64,000 nt of DNA from Mycolicibacterium aurum (GCF_900637195.1 NZ_LR134356.1:1240001-1304000); one strand, 5' to 3'. Shown: positions 27,699-36,967, numbered from the stretch's first letter. Numbers and translations: made by a program. The notes: generated by a model not told the origin, from the sequence alone.

Positions 27699-29701
27699 CA
27701 GTGCACGCCGGGAACCAGGCGCACGGCGCGCTTGACCTGGCCGGGCACGCGCAGCGACGACACCGGCCTTGCCGGACGCCGGGGGCGCCGCACCGGCTCG
27801 GGTCGCTGCTCGGTGATCCCGCGTGCCGCGGCTGAGTCCGGATAGCCCAGATACAGCTGGTGCAGCACCCGGCGGGACAGTTTCGGCGTGAAATACATCC
27901 CCAGGTCGGCCAGCGTGCCGACGGGGGTGTCGATGCGGGCAGGCTTGTCCACCAGGCCGCGGACCACCATGGCAGCGGCGTGTTCGGCGGTGATCGGCGG
28001 CATCGGGTTGAGCCTACGTGACGGTGCGATCATCGGTGTCTCGACCAACGGCATGTGGATGTTGGTGAACGTGATGTGATCCGAAAGCGTCTCGGTGCCA
28101 ACAACTTCGGAGAAGGCGTCGAGAGCGGCCTTGCTGGGGATGTAGGCGCTGTACTTCGGGCTGTTGGCCTGGACTCCGGCGCTGGACACATTCACGACAT
28201 GCCCGAATCGGCGTTCGCGCCAGTGGGGGAGCAGCGCCAGGACCATGCGCACCGGGCCGAAGTAGTTGACGGCCATCACCCGTTCGTAGTCGTGCAGCCG
28301 GTCGGTGGATGCCACGACCGAGCGGCGGATCGACCGACCGGCGTTGTTCACCAGGTAGTCGACGCGCCCGAAGCGTTCCAGGATGTCTGTGATCGTCTGC
28401 TCCACTGCCGCCGAGTCGGTGACGTCACAGGTGAACGCATGCGCGTCACCGCCGTCCTCGCGGATCTCGGCGATCAGGTCGTCGAGCGCTTCGGCGTTGC
28501 GCGCCAGGGCGAACACCGTCGCGCCCCGCGCGGCCACCGCGATCGCCGAGGCCCGACCGATCCCGCTGGAGGCGCCGGTGATGATGACGTGCTTGCCGAC
28601 CAACGGCCCCGTGGGGTCGTCGCGCCGCGCCCGGCCGGTATCGAGGTGCTCGGCCCAGTACCGCCACAGCCGGGGCGCATAGGACGAGAACTCGGGCACG
28701 CGTATTCCGGTGTCACGCAACGCTTCCGCGGTGTGATCGGCGGTCAGGGTGGGAGCCAACTCGACGACGTCGAGAATCTCGCCGGGAATGCCCAGCTGGA
28801 CGGCGGCCATGTTGCGCAACACCTTGGCGCGTCCCGTCGCCCGCAGCAGCGGCGTGGCAGCCCCGCGGGGCAGCGATCCGACCAGCGGCGGCAGGCCTGC
28901 GGTCGCCGCGACTCCGCGGTAGATGCCGCGCAGGCCGATGGTTTTCGGGGCGGTCAGGTGGAAGGTCTGGCCGTCACGCCCATCGAGGTGCATCAGTGCG
29001 ACGACGGCGTCGGCCACGAAGTCCACCGGCACGATGTTGGTGCGTCCGGTGTCGGGCAGCATCATCGGGGTGAACCGGGGGAGTCGTGCCAGGGCGGCCA
29101 GGATGCCGAAGAAGTAGTAGGGCCCGTCGATCTTGTCGATCTCGCCGGTGCGGGAGTCTCCCACCACCACCGCGGGCCGGTAGATCCGGTATCGCATGCC
29201 TTCGGCCGCGCGGACCAGCAGTTCCGCCTCGAACTTGGTCTGGTGATACGGGGTGGGGAGATCCTGCCCGACGTCGAGGTCGTCCTCGGTGAACACCCCG
29301 GGGTGGGTGCCGGCGACCGCGATCGACGACATGTGGTGCAGCGTCGCGTCGAGGCGCTGCGTCAGTGTGATGACCGCCCGGGTGCCGTCGACGTTGGCGG
29401 CGCGCTGACGCTCCTCCGGTGCAGTGATGTCATAGATCGCCGCACAGTGCACGACGTGGTCGATCGAGCCGAGTTCGGCGACGGACGAGTCGTGCAGCCC
29501 CAGACCGGGTGCGGTGAGGTCGCCGACCAACGGCTGGGCTCGATCGTCCCAGTCGCGGGCGAGGTGCTCGAACCGGTCGAGCGAGCCATGGCGCACCAGC
29601 ACGTGCACGGCGGAGGTGTCGGGCAGGGTGAGCAATCGGGCGACGAGACGGCTGCCGATGAACCCGGTACCGCCGGTAACGACATAGCGCATGCGGGACA
29701 T
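27695..29701 (-). CDS. acrA1: Bifunctional fatty acyl-CoA reductase (AcrA1-like)
   Basis: A 668-residue protein with two reductase modules. The N-terminal extended SDR/NAD-binding half (about 4-370) has YVVTGGTGFIGSRLVARLL and YHQTKFEAELLV (active-site Tyr and Lys). The C-terminal classical SDR half (about 380-610) has VIITGASSGIGRASAIAVAA, NNAGRSIRRS and SAYIPSKAALDAF. This is the layout of Rv3391 and of bacterial acyl-CoA reductases that make fatty alcohols, e.g. for wax esters. I chose ATG 29701 (MSRMRYVVTGG), with GGCAGG five bases upstream; ATG 29692 is an alternative. It is divergent from htdY. Confidence 0.87.
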   Translation of the reverse strand: MSRMRYVVTGGTGFIGSRLVARLLTLPDTSAVHVLVRHGSLDRFEHLARDWDDRAQPLVGDLTAPGLGLHDSSVAELGSIDHVVHCAAIYDITAPEERQRAANVDGTRAVITLTQRLDATLHHMSSIAVAGTHPGVFTEDDLDVGQDLPTPYHQTKFEAELLVRAAEGMRYRIYRPAVVVGDSRTGEIDKIDGPYYFFGILAALARLPRFTPMMLPDTGRTNIVPVDFVADAVVALMHLDGRDGQTFHLTAPKTIGLRGIYRGVAATAGLPPLVGSLPRGAATPLLRATGRAKVLRNMAAVQLGIPGEILDVVELAPTLTADHTAEALRDTGIRVPEFSSYAPRLWRYWAEHLDTGRARRDDPTGPLVGKHVIITGASSGIGRASAIAVAARGATVFALARNAEALDDLIAEIREDGGDAHAFTCDVTDSAAVEQTITDILERFGRVDYLVNNAGRSIRRSVVASTDRLHDYERVMAVNYFGPVRMVLALLPHWRERRFGHVVNVSSAGVQANSPKYSAYIPSKAALDAFSEVVGTETLSDHITFTNIHMPLVETPMIAPSRRLNPMPPITAEHAAAMVVRGLVDKPARIDTPVGTLADLGMYFTPKLSRRVLHQLYLGYPDSAAARGITEQRPEPVRRPRRPARPVSSLRVPGQVKRAVRLVPGVHW

Positions 29702-29735
29702 GGTCACCTGCCCTCGGGCCGGAGTCAATGCCGAC

Positions 29736-29741
29736 TAATGT
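29736..29741 (+). promoter_or_regulatory. -10 hexamer of htdY (leaderless)
   Basis: TAATGT ends six bases before the ATG at 29748 and no ribosome site precedes that ATG. Confidence 0.5.
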
Positions 29742-29747
29742 CAGCTC

Positions 29748-30614
29748 ATGCCGATCGATCCCACCGCCATAGGTGTCACTACGCCGCCGAAGACGTTCAC
29801 CTGGACTGACCGCGACACGTTGCTCTACGCGCTCGGTGTCGGCGCGGGCACCGGTGATCTTGCCTTCACCACCGAGAACAGCCACGAGGTCGATCAGCAG
29901 GTGCTGCCGACGTACGCGGTGATCGCATGCTCGCCGTTCGCCGCCGCCGCGAAGATCGGGTCGTTCAATTTCAGCAAGCTCCTGCATGGGTCCCAAAGCA
30001 TCCGGCTGTTCGCTCCGCTACCGCCCGCGGGCACACTCAGCGTGGTCAGCGAAGTGGCCGATATCCAGGACAAGGGTGAGGGCAAGAACGCGGTGGTCAT
30101 GCTCAAGGCCACCGGTAGCGATCCGGACACCGGAGCGCCCGTCGCCGAGACGCTCACAACCCTGGTGATCCGGGGCGAAGGCGGGTTCGGCGGCCAGCCG
30201 GGGCAACGGCCCGCGGGGGCCGCGATCCCCGACCGTGCACCCGACGCCAGCGTCGCGTTGTCCACCCGGGAAGACCAGGCCCTGATCTACCGGCTCTCCG
30301 GTGACCGCAATCCGCTCCACAGCGATCCGTGGTTTGCTCAACTTGCCGGATTCGAGAAACCGATCCTGCATGGACTGTGCACCTACGGGGTCGCCGGACG
30401 GGCACTCGTCGCCGAACTCGGCGGCGGTGACGCCACCAAGATCACCGCTGTCGCGGCGCGGTTCACGTCGCCGGTATATCCCGGAGATACCCTGACGACC
30501 TCGATCTGGCGCCTAGAATCGGGCAGCGCGGTGTTCCGCACCGAAGCCGCCGCCACCGACGGCTCCGGTGCCCGACCGGTTCTAGAGGACGGCGAGGTCG
30601 AGTACACCGCGTGA
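29748..30614 (+). CDS. htdY: (R)-specific 3-hydroxyacyl dehydratase / enoyl-CoA hydratase HtdY
   Basis: A 288-residue double hot-dog-fold protein, homologue of Rv3389c. The N-terminal half is a degenerate hot dog (TDRDTLLYALGVGAGTGDL), and the C-terminal half has the hydratase-2 motif (YRLSGDRNPLHSDPWFAQLAGFEK in part: catalytic Asp and His), then ILHGLCTYGVAGRAL. It hydrates or dehydrates (R)-3-hydroxyacyl thioesters in fatty-acid metabolism. It is divergent from the acyl-CoA reductase, which suggests a shared lipid role. The ATG at 29748 directly follows a -10. Confidence 0.92.
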   Translation: MPIDPTAIGVTTPPKTFTWTDRDTLLYALGVGAGTGDLAFTTENSHEVDQQVLPTYAVIACSPFAAAAKIGSFNFSKLLHGSQSIRLFAPLPPAGTLSVVSEVADIQDKGEGKNAVVMLKATGSDPDTGAPVAETLTTLVIRGEGGFGGQPGQRPAGAAIPDRAPDASVALSTREDQALIYRLSGDRNPLHSDPWFAQLAGFEKPILHGLCTYGVAGRALVAELGGGDATKITAVAARFTSPVYPGDTLTTSIWRLESGSAVFRTEAAATDGSGARPVLEDGEVEYTA

Positions 30615-30727
30615 CTGGGGATGCGCGGCAAATTTTACGTCTGGGAAAATGTTTGCTGGCCTGGTAGCCTTCGCTGAGCGCGGGGGTAGTTGATCTGGAC
30701 CTGGGCGGTTGCGACAGGGGTGGGCCG

Positions 30728-31903
30728 ATGTTCGACGGTTTGCGGAGTTCCTCCGCTGCCCGGATCAATCCTGGGCTGTGGCGGGTCGATCAGTACTACT
30801 GGTTCACCGCGATCCTCGCCGCGCGCGGACTGCAGACCGCCGCATCCCGGCTGGTGGCGCTGTGTATCGCGATGTTGGGTCTGCTTCCCGTCGGCCTGAT
30901 GACCAGTCGGCTCGGTCCTCAGGGGCTGAGCATGCGGATCGCCGCGATCGTCATCGCGGTCGCGTCGCTCGCGATGGCCGCCCTGTGGCTGCGTGACCAG
31001 TGGCCGTCCCGCGGCCAGTCCGTGTTCTGCGCCGTCTTCGGCGCCGTCGCGGTGGGGGTGTCCTGCCTGGTCATCTCTGGTCCGATCATCGCGTTCCTCG
31101 GTGCGGTGATGTACGTGGTGCTGACGGTGTTCGTGGTGTGCTTCCACTCCGTCCGGCTGCTGGCACTCATCTGGGTGATCGCGGCGGTGGTACTCGGAGT
31201 GCTGTTCGCGCGGTTGGCGTCCACCGACCTCGCGGTGGCGGTCTGTGCGCTGACGGTCGTGGTGCTGGTCAACGCGTTCGTGGCGTTCTCCTGCCGCGCG
31301 GTGATCAAGCTGCTGCAGCCCAACGCCGGCCACGACGACATCGAACAGCTCACCGGCCTGCTGCACCGTGACGCGTTCTACCGCTCGGTCGCGACGTTGC
31401 TGGCCTCGCGCAGTCGCAGCGCGGACCAGTACCTGGTCGTCGTCGCCGTCAACATCGACAGCTTCTCGCTGCTGCTCGGCCTGTCCGGCTCGCGTGGCGG
31501 GAACCGGGCGCGCGTGACGGTCGGGCAGGCACTGCGCGAGACCGTCCGGCACAACGCGATCGTCGCCCACGTCTCCGAAGACGACTTCCTCATCGCCGAC
31601 ACCTTCACCACCGCCGACGCCTCACCTTTGGTGGAGCGTATCCGCGGCGCCATCGTCGCCACCCCGCAGCGGTTGACGGCAAGCATCGGCGTGGTGGTCA
31701 CGCCGCTGCCCCCGCTGGCCGCCGAGCCGCCTGACGAGGTTCTCGACAAGTTGATCAGCGTCGCCACGCAGGCGATCGAACAGGCCAGGATGACCGGCGG
31801 CAACCAGGTGCGTTACGTCCTGCGGCCCAATCTCGACGAGGACGGCCACGACACCGTGGGCGGCCCGGGCGACGACTGGCCGGACGCCGACCGAACCGCC
31901 TGA
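30728..31903 (+). CDS. Membrane protein with degenerate GGDEF domain
   Basis: A 391-residue protein. Six hydrophobic segments fill residues 30-200 (LVALCIAMLGLLPVGLM, IAAIVIAVASLAMAALW, SVFCAVFGAVAVGVSCLVI, IIAFLGAVMYVVLTVFVV, LALIWVIAAVVLGVLFA, VVVLVNAFVAFSCR). A GGDEF-like domain follows (about 205-365; DDIEQLTGLLHRDAFYRSV, YLVVVAVNIDSFSLL, LTASIGVVVTPL). The signature loop reads HVSEDDFL instead of RxGGDEF, so the GTP-binding glycines are missing and diguanylate cyclase activity is unlikely. It may bind nucleotide or act as a sensor scaffold. It ends just before the dnaE2 LexA box. Confidence 0.82.
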   Translation: MFDGLRSSSAARINPGLWRVDQYYWFTAILAARGLQTAASRLVALCIAMLGLLPVGLMTSRLGPQGLSMRIAAIVIAVASLAMAALWLRDQWPSRGQSVFCAVFGAVAVGVSCLVISGPIIAFLGAVMYVVLTVFVVCFHSVRLLALIWVIAAVVLGVLFARLASTDLAVAVCALTVVVLVNAFVAFSCRAVIKLLQPNAGHDDIEQLTGLLHRDAFYRSVATLLASRSRSADQYLVVVAVNIDSFSLLLGLSGSRGGNRARVTVGQALRETVRHNAIVAHVSEDDFLIADTFTTADASPLVERIRGAIVATPQRLTASIGVVVTPLPPLAAEPPDEVLDKLISVATQAIEQARMTGGNQVRYVLRPNLDEDGHDTVGGPGDDWPDADRTA

Positions 31904-31906
31904 CTG

Positions 31907-31922
31907 TCGAACATTTGTTCGA
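31907..31922 (+). promoter_or_regulatory. LexA (SOS) box of dnaE2
   Basis: TCGAAC-ATTT-GTTCGA is a perfect mycobacterial LexA site. It abuts TAGACT (31923-31928), the -10, so bound LexA must block the promoter. This supports SOS induction of dnaE2. Confidence 0.95.
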
Positions 31923-31928
31923 TAGACT
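31923..31928 (+). promoter_or_regulatory. -10 hexamer of dnaE2 (leaderless)
   Basis: TAGACT ends six bases before the GTG at 31935, with no ribosome site, predicting a leaderless mRNA directly under the LexA box. Confidence 0.6.
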
Positions 31929-31934
31929 GGCTCG

Positions 31935-34900
31935 GTGGGATGGCACACCGGTCCGCCGAGCTGGACCGAGATGGAACGCGTACTCAACGGCAAGCCGCGC
32001 CGCGCCGGCTGGCCCATCGACGCGCACGTCGGCGATGGCGGGGACAGCCCGGCCTGGTCGCGTAAGCGTGGGCAGTACGAGGCGCCCGGGGGGCGCGGCC
32101 GCCCGGTGGATGCTGTTCGGCAGACGCCCTACGCCGAACTGCACGCCCATTCGGCCTACAGCTTCCTCGACGGTGCCAGCACGCCGGAGGAACTCGTGGA
32201 GGAGGCGGCCCGGCTCGATCTGCGGGCCATCGCGTTGACCGACCACGACGGGCTCTACGGGGTGGTGCGGTTCGCCGAGGCGGCCAGGGAGCTCGGCATG
32301 GCCACGGTGTTCGGCGCGGAGTTGTCCCTGGGGGGTGGAACCCGCACGGACGTTCCCGACCCGCCCGGGCCGCATCTGCTGGTGCTCGCCCGCGGGCCGG
32401 AGGGCTACCGGCGGTTGTCCAGGCAGCTGGCGGCAGCGCATCTGGCGGGTGGCGAGAAGGGGGTGCTGCGCTATGACGTCGACTCGCTGACCGAGGCCGC
32501 GGGCGGACACTGGCAGATTCTCACTGGCTGCCGCAAAGGGCATGTCCGCCAAGCGCTTTCCGCAGGTGGTCCGGAAGCCGCGGCGGCGGCGCTCGCCGAT
32601 CTTGTCGACAGGTTCGGGCGTGACCGGGTCACCGTCGAGCTCACTCACCACGGCCACCCGCTCGACGACGAGCGCAATGCCGCCCTCGCCGCGCTCGCCC
32701 CGCGGTTCGGTCTCGGGGTGGTCGCCACCACCGCCGCGCACTTCGCGGAACCGTCCAGGGGCAGGCTCGCCATGGCGATGGGCGCGATCCGGGCCAGGAA
32801 CTCGGTCGACGAGGCGGCGGGTTACCTTGCCCCGCTGGGAGGTTCGCACCTGCGGTCAGGCGCGGAGATGGCGCGGGTGTTCGCCCACTGCCCGGAGGTG
32901 GTCACCGCCGCCGCCGAACTCGGTGAGCAGTGCGCCTTCGGCCTGGCTCTGATCGCTCCGCAACTGCCGCCCTTCGACGTGCCCGACGGGTATACCGAGA
33001 ACAGCTGGCTGCGGCACCTGGTGATGCAGGGTGCCCGTGAGCGTTACGGCCCGCCCGAACGCGCCTCCCGTGCGTACGCCCAGATCGAGCATGAGCTGGC
33101 GGTCATCGAACAGCTGAACTTTCCCGGCTACTTCCTGGTGGTGCACGACATCACCCGGTTCTGCCGGGAGAGTGACATTCTGTCCCAGGGCCGGGGATCG
33201 GCTGCCAACTCGGCCGTCTGCTACGCGCTCAAAGTCACCAACGTCGACCCGATCGCCAACGAGCTGTTGTTCGAACGGTTTCTGTCGCCGGCGCGCGACG
33301 GTCCACCCGACATCGACATCGACATCGAATCCGATCTGCGCGAGAAGGCGATCCAGTACGTCTACGACCGCTACGGACGGGAGTACGCCGCACAGGTGGC
33401 CAACGTGATCACCTATCGCGGTCGCAGCGCGGTGCGGGACATGGCTCGCGCGCTGGGGTTTTCGCAGGGGCAGCAGGACGCCTGGAGTAAACAGATCAGC
33501 CAGTGGGGCAATCTGGCCGACGCGACCCACGTCGAGGACATTCCCGAGCCCGTGATCGACCTGGCCATGGAGATCTCGAACCTTCCGCGACACATGGGCA
33601 TCCATTCCGGCGGCATGGTGATCTGTGACCGGCCGATCGCCGATGTGTGTCCGGTGGAGTGGGCGCGGATGGAGAACCGCAGTGTGCTGCAGTGGGACAA
33701 AGACGACTGTGCAGCAATCGGTTTGGTGAAGTTCGATCTGCTGGGCCTCGGGATGCTCTCGGCGCTGCACTATGCGATCGACCTGCTGGCCGAGCACAAA
33801 GGGCTCGAGGTGGATCTGTCCACGCTGGATCTGTCCGAGGCCGCCGTGTACGAGATGCTGCAGCGGGCCGATTCGGTGGGGGTGTTCCAGGTGGAGTCCC
33901 GGGCGCAGATGGCCACCCTGCCCCGGCTGAAGCCGCGCATGTTCTACGACCTGGTGGTCGAGGTCGCGCTGATCCGGCCCGGACCGATCCAGGGCGGGTC
34001 GGTGCACCCCTATATCAAGCGCCGCAACGGGGAGGAAGAAGTCACCTACGACCATCCGTCGATGGAGTCGGCGCTGCGAAAAACCCTGGGCGTGCCGCTG
34101 TTTCAGGAGCAACTGATGCAGCTGGCCGTCGACTGTGCCGGATTCTCCGCCTCGGAGGCAGACCAACTGCGCCGGGCGATGGGGTCCAAACGGTCCACGG
34201 AGAAGATGCGCCGGCTGCGCCAGCGCTTCTTCGACGGGATGGCCGACCTGCACGGAGTCACCGGAGAGGTGGCCCAGCGGATCTACGAAAAGCTGGAGGC
34301 GTTCGCCAACTTCGGTTTCCCGGAGAGTCATTCGCTGAGCTTCGCGTCGCTGGTGTTCTACTCGTCCTGGTTCAAGCTGCACCATCCCGCGGCGTTCTGC
34401 GCGGCGCTGCTGCGGGCGCAACCGATGGGTTTCTACTCGCCGCAGACGCTCGTCGCCGACGCCCGACGGCACGGCGTCGCCGTGCACGGTCCGGACGTCA
34501 ACGCCAGCCTCGCGCACGCCACGCTGGAGAACGCGGGGCTCGATGTGCGGCTGGGTCTCGGCAGCGTGCGTCATATCGGCGACGAGCTGGCGGGGTTCCT
34601 GGTTGACGAGCGGAAAGCGAACGGGCCCTTCCGGTCTCTGACCGATGTGACCCGACGGGTGCAGCTGTCGGTGCCGCAGACCGAGGCGCTGGCCACCGCG
34701 GGCGCGCTCGGATGCTTCGGGATCACCCGGCGGGAAGGTCTGTGGGCGGCCGGCGCCGCGGCAGGCGAGCGGCCCGACCGGCTGCCCGGCGTCGGGTCGG
34801 CATCGCACATCCCGTCGTTGCCCGGGATGACCGAGGTGGAGTTGACCGCTGCGGACGTGTGGGCGACCGGGGTGTCGCCGGACCGCTATCCGACCGAGTT

Positions 34901-35240
34901 CCTGCGCGAGAACCTGGACGCCATGGGTGTGGTGCCTGCCGACCGGCTGCTGTCGGTACCGGACGGCACCCGGGTGCTGGTGGCGGGAGCGGTGACACAT
35001 CGGCAGCGGCCCGCCACCGCACAGGGGGTGACGTTCATGAACCTCGAGGACGAGACCGGCATGGTCAACGTGCTCTGCTCCCGCGGGGTCTGGGCCCGGC
35101 ACCGCAAGCTGGCGCAGACCGCGTCGGCGCTGGTGGTCAGGGGCATCGTGCAGAACGCCACGGGGGCGGTCACGGTGGTGGCCGACCGGATGGGGCCGCT
35201 GAGCATGCGGGCGGCGCCGAAGTCCCGCGACTTCCGTTGA
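31935..35240 (+). CDS. dnaE2: Error-prone DNA polymerase III alpha subunit DnaE2
   Basis: A 1101-residue C-family polymerase, the catalytic member of the mycobacterial mutasome. The N-terminal PHP domain starts at about 65 (YAELHAHSAYSFLDGAS, LTDHDGLYGVVRF). The palm contains SQGRGSAANSAVCYALK and the catalytic aspartates PPDIDIDIE (Asp459, Asp461). A helix-hairpin-helix and an OB fold (GVTFMNLEDETGMVNVLCS) are near the C terminus. DnaE2 makes damage-induced mutations together with ImuA' and ImuB. The GTG start (VGWHTGPPSW) is the conserved one and follows the LexA box directly. In this genome it is only 5.3 kb from imuB. Confidence 0.95.
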   Translation: MGWHTGPPSWTEMERVLNGKPRRAGWPIDAHVGDGGDSPAWSRKRGQYEAPGGRGRPVDAVRQTPYAELHAHSAYSFLDGASTPEELVEEAARLDLRAIALTDHDGLYGVVRFAEAARELGMATVFGAELSLGGGTRTDVPDPPGPHLLVLARGPEGYRRLSRQLAAAHLAGGEKGVLRYDVDSLTEAAGGHWQILTGCRKGHVRQALSAGGPEAAAAALADLVDRFGRDRVTVELTHHGHPLDDERNAALAALAPRFGLGVVATTAAHFAEPSRGRLAMAMGAIRARNSVDEAAGYLAPLGGSHLRSGAEMARVFAHCPEVVTAAAELGEQCAFGLALIAPQLPPFDVPDGYTENSWLRHLVMQGARERYGPPERASRAYAQIEHELAVIEQLNFPGYFLVVHDITRFCRESDILSQGRGSAANSAVCYALKVTNVDPIANELLFERFLSPARDGPPDIDIDIESDLREKAIQYVYDRYGREYAAQVANVITYRGRSAVRDMARALGFSQGQQDAWSKQISQWGNLADATHVEDIPEPVIDLAMEISNLPRHMGIHSGGMVICDRPIADVCPVEWARMENRSVLQWDKDDCAAIGLVKFDLLGLGMLSALHYAIDLLAEHKGLEVDLSTLDLSEAAVYEMLQRADSVGVFQVESRAQMATLPRLKPRMFYDLVVEVALIRPGPIQGGSVHPYIKRRNGEEEVTYDHPSMESALRKTLGVPLFQEQLMQLAVDCAGFSASEADQLRRAMGSKRSTEKMRRLRQRFFDGMADLHGVTGEVAQRIYEKLEAFANFGFPESHSLSFASLVFYSSWFKLHHPAAFCAALLRAQPMGFYSPQTLVADARRHGVAVHGPDVNASLAHATLENAGLDVRLGLGSVRHIGDELAGFLVDERKANGPFRSLTDVTRRVQLSVPQTEALATAGALGCFGITRREGLWAAGAAAGERPDRLPGVGSASHIPSLPGMTEVELTAADVWATGVSPDRYPTEFLRENLDAMGVVPADRLLSVPDGTRVLVAGAVTHRQRPATAQGVTFMNLEDETGMVNVLCSRGVWARHRKLAQTASALVVRGIVQNATGAVTVVADRMGPLSMRAAPKSRDFR

Positions 35241-35243
35241 GCC

Positions 35244-35732
35244 TCAGCCGATCACGACCAGTACGGCCATCCCGTTGTCGGCCGCTGAACGGTAGAACGA
35301 CTGCAGTTGGTCGAATGACTCCTGCACGGTGTCGAGCCATCCCGGATCGGCGGCGAACCCACCCGGTTCCACCCCGTCGTCGTCCATCTCCTCCGGGTCG
35401 AACCGGTCGGCGATCAGCGTCCGATCGAACCCGCTCAGCGCCCGCTCGATCTGGGCGGTCCACTGCACGTCGTTGACGGTGGGCGAATCGTAGGCCACCT
35501 CATCGTGTCCCAGCACCGCGGCCACCAGCGGGTCGTCGAAGTCCTCGCGATCGCCGTCCGGGCCCGCCAGCACGTACACCAGCGCCTCGTAGGCGTTGGT
35601 CAGGTCCAGCAGTAGACCCTCGGCCCGGTCGCCGGAGGCCAGCATCCCCAGCGCGGCGCCCGGCTCCTCGGCGCCGAGCGCGGCGGCCAGCATCTCGGCC
35701 CGGACCGCGCGATACGTTGCGTAATCCCCCAT
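35244..35732 (-). CDS. DUF1877 (YfbM-like) family protein
   Basis: A 162-residue acidic protein that matches the DUF1877 pattern: a short N-terminal helix, LLLDLTNAYEALVYVLAG (the LDKxWxxLHxLL-like motif), AAVLGHDEV, then IADRFDPEEMDDDGV and an end rich in aromatic residues (ESFDQLQSFYRSAADNGMAVLVVIG). Such proteins are small, soluble and of unknown function. It corresponds in place to Rv3369-region genes of M. tuberculosis only loosely. It is convergent with dnaE2 (3-base gap). The ATG is at 35732. Confidence 0.75.
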   Translation of the reverse strand: MGDYATYRAVRAEMLAAALGAEEPGAALGMLASGDRAEGLLLDLTNAYEALVYVLAGPDGDREDFDDPLVAAVLGHDEVAYDSPTVNDVQWTAQIERALSGFDRTLIADRFDPEEMDDDGVEPGGFAADPGWLDTVQESFDQLQSFYRSAADNGMAVLVVIG

Positions 35733-35782
35733 GGTCGGAGGCTACGCCCGTGCGGTCCGGCATCGACGCCGCGAGCCGAATG

Positions 35783-35788
35783 TAATCT
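35783..35788 (+). promoter_or_regulatory. -10 hexamer of the nitroreductase gene (leaderless)
   Basis: TAATCT ends seven bases before the ATG at 35796; no ribosome site is visible. Confidence 0.5.
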
Positions 35789-35795
35789 CGGGACA

Positions 35796-36437
35796 ATGAA
35801 CCTCAACCTCTCCGCCGATGAAGTGTTGACGACCACCCGATCCGTGCGTAAGCGGCTCGATTTCGACAAGCCGGTGCCTCGCGAGGTGCTGATGGAATGT
35901 CTCGACATCGCACTCCAGGCGCCGACGGGTTCCAACACCCAGGGCTGGCAATGGGTGTTCGTCGAGGATCAGGAGAAGAAGAAGGCGCTGGCCGACATCT
36001 ACCGGACCAACGCGACACCGTATCTCGATGCCGAAAAACCCACCTACGGCGACAGCCGAGACGAGCGGACGCCGCTGGTGGTCGACTCGGCGAAATACCT
36101 CAACGAGCACCTCGACAAGGTGCCGGTGATGCTGATCCCGGTGCTGGAAGGCAAGGTCGAAGGCACCCCGTCCGGCCACAGCGCGGGATTCTGGGGTTCG
36201 CTGCTGCCCGCCGTGTGGAGCTTCATGCTGGCCCTGCGGTCCCGCGGGCTGGGGTCGGCCTGGACGACGCTGCATCTGCTCGGCGACGGCGAACAGCAGG
36301 CCGCAGAGCTTCTCGGCATCCCGTTCGACAAGTACAGCCAGGCCGGACTTTTCCCGATCGCCTACACCGTGGGCACCGACTTCAAGAAGGCCAAGCGGCT
36401 GCCCGCGGAGCAGCTGACCCACTGGGACACCTGGTAG
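35796..36437 (+). CDS. Nitroreductase-family FMN oxidoreductase, Rv3368c-like
   Basis: A 213-residue flavoprotein. The family's FMN-binding motifs are near the start (TTRSVRKRLDFDKPVP), at ALQAPTGSNTQGWQWVFVED and near the end (GLGSAWTTLHLLG, FPIAYTVGTDFKKAKRLP). It is closely similar to Rv3368c of M. tuberculosis, which sits next to dnaE2 there too. NAD(P)H-dependent reduction of nitro compounds or quinones is the expected chemistry; the physiological substrate is unknown. It appears to be transcribed from its own leaderless promoter. Confidence 0.88.
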   Translation: MNLNLSADEVLTTTRSVRKRLDFDKPVPREVLMECLDIALQAPTGSNTQGWQWVFVEDQEKKKALADIYRTNATPYLDAEKPTYGDSRDERTPLVVDSAKYLNEHLDKVPVMLIPVLEGKVEGTPSGHSAGFWGSLLPAVWSFMLALRSRGLGSAWTTLHLLGDGEQQAAELLGIPFDKYSQAGLFPIAYTVGTDFKKAKRLPAEQLTHWDTW

Positions 36438-36446
36438 ACCGCGGGG

Positions 36447-36911
36447 TCAGACCGCGCCGGCGAAACCCTGCTGGCGCCATGCTTCATACACCGCGACGGC
36501 GGCCGCATTCGACAGGTTCAGCGAGCGGCGCCCGCTCAGCATCGGGATCCGCACCTGCGACGTGATGTGCGGGTCGGCCAGGGTGGCCTGGTCGAGGCCG
36601 GTCGGTTCCGGACCGAACATCAGCACGTCGCCGGGCCGGTATGCCACGTCGGCGAAGGACGCGCTCGCATGCGCGGTGAACGCGAACACCCGGTCCGGAG
36701 TCAGTGCCGACCATGCCGCGTCGAGGCCGCCATGCACGGTGACCGACGCCAGATCGTGGTAGTCCAGGCCAGCGCGGCGCAGCTTCGGTTCGGACAGATC
36801 GAAACCCAGCGGTTCCACGAGATGGAGTTCGCAGCCGGTGCCCGCGACCATCCGGATCGCGTTACCGGTGTTCGGAGCGATCCGCGGCGAATAGAACATG
36901 ACGCGGAACAC
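36447..36911 (-). CDS. trmL: tRNA (cytidine/uridine-2'-O)-methyltransferase, TrmL/SpoU family
   Basis: A 154-residue SPOUT methyltransferase that methylates the 2'-OH of tRNA wobble nucleotide 34 using SAM. Motifs are FYSPRIAPNTGNAIRM (motif 1 with the conserved Asn), LMFGPEPTGL (motif 2) and IPMLSGRRSLNLSNAAAVAVYE (motif 3, forming the knot). The length is normal for TrmL. It matches Rv3366. GTG 36911 is the likely start (VFRVMFYSP). The two small paralogous ORFs upstream on the same strand may be co-transcribed with it; 56 bases separate the nearer one. Confidence 0.93.
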   Translation of the reverse strand: MFRVMFYSPRIAPNTGNAIRMVAGTGCELHLVEPLGFDLSEPKLRRAGLDYHDLASVTVHGGLDAAWSALTPDRVFAFTAHASASFADVAYRPGDVLMFGPEPTGLDQATLADPHITSQVRIPMLSGRRSLNLSNAAAVAVYEAWRQQGFAGAV

Positions 36912-36967
36912 CGCGAGCTACCTCCAGACGTATGGGTCCCTGGAAGGTTACGTCGCCGCCGCCCGCG

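Noticed and set aside
32856..35102. A 748-codon minus-strand open frame inside dnaE2
   Set aside because: It is antisense to conserved polymerase motifs and has the typical composition of a shadow frame.
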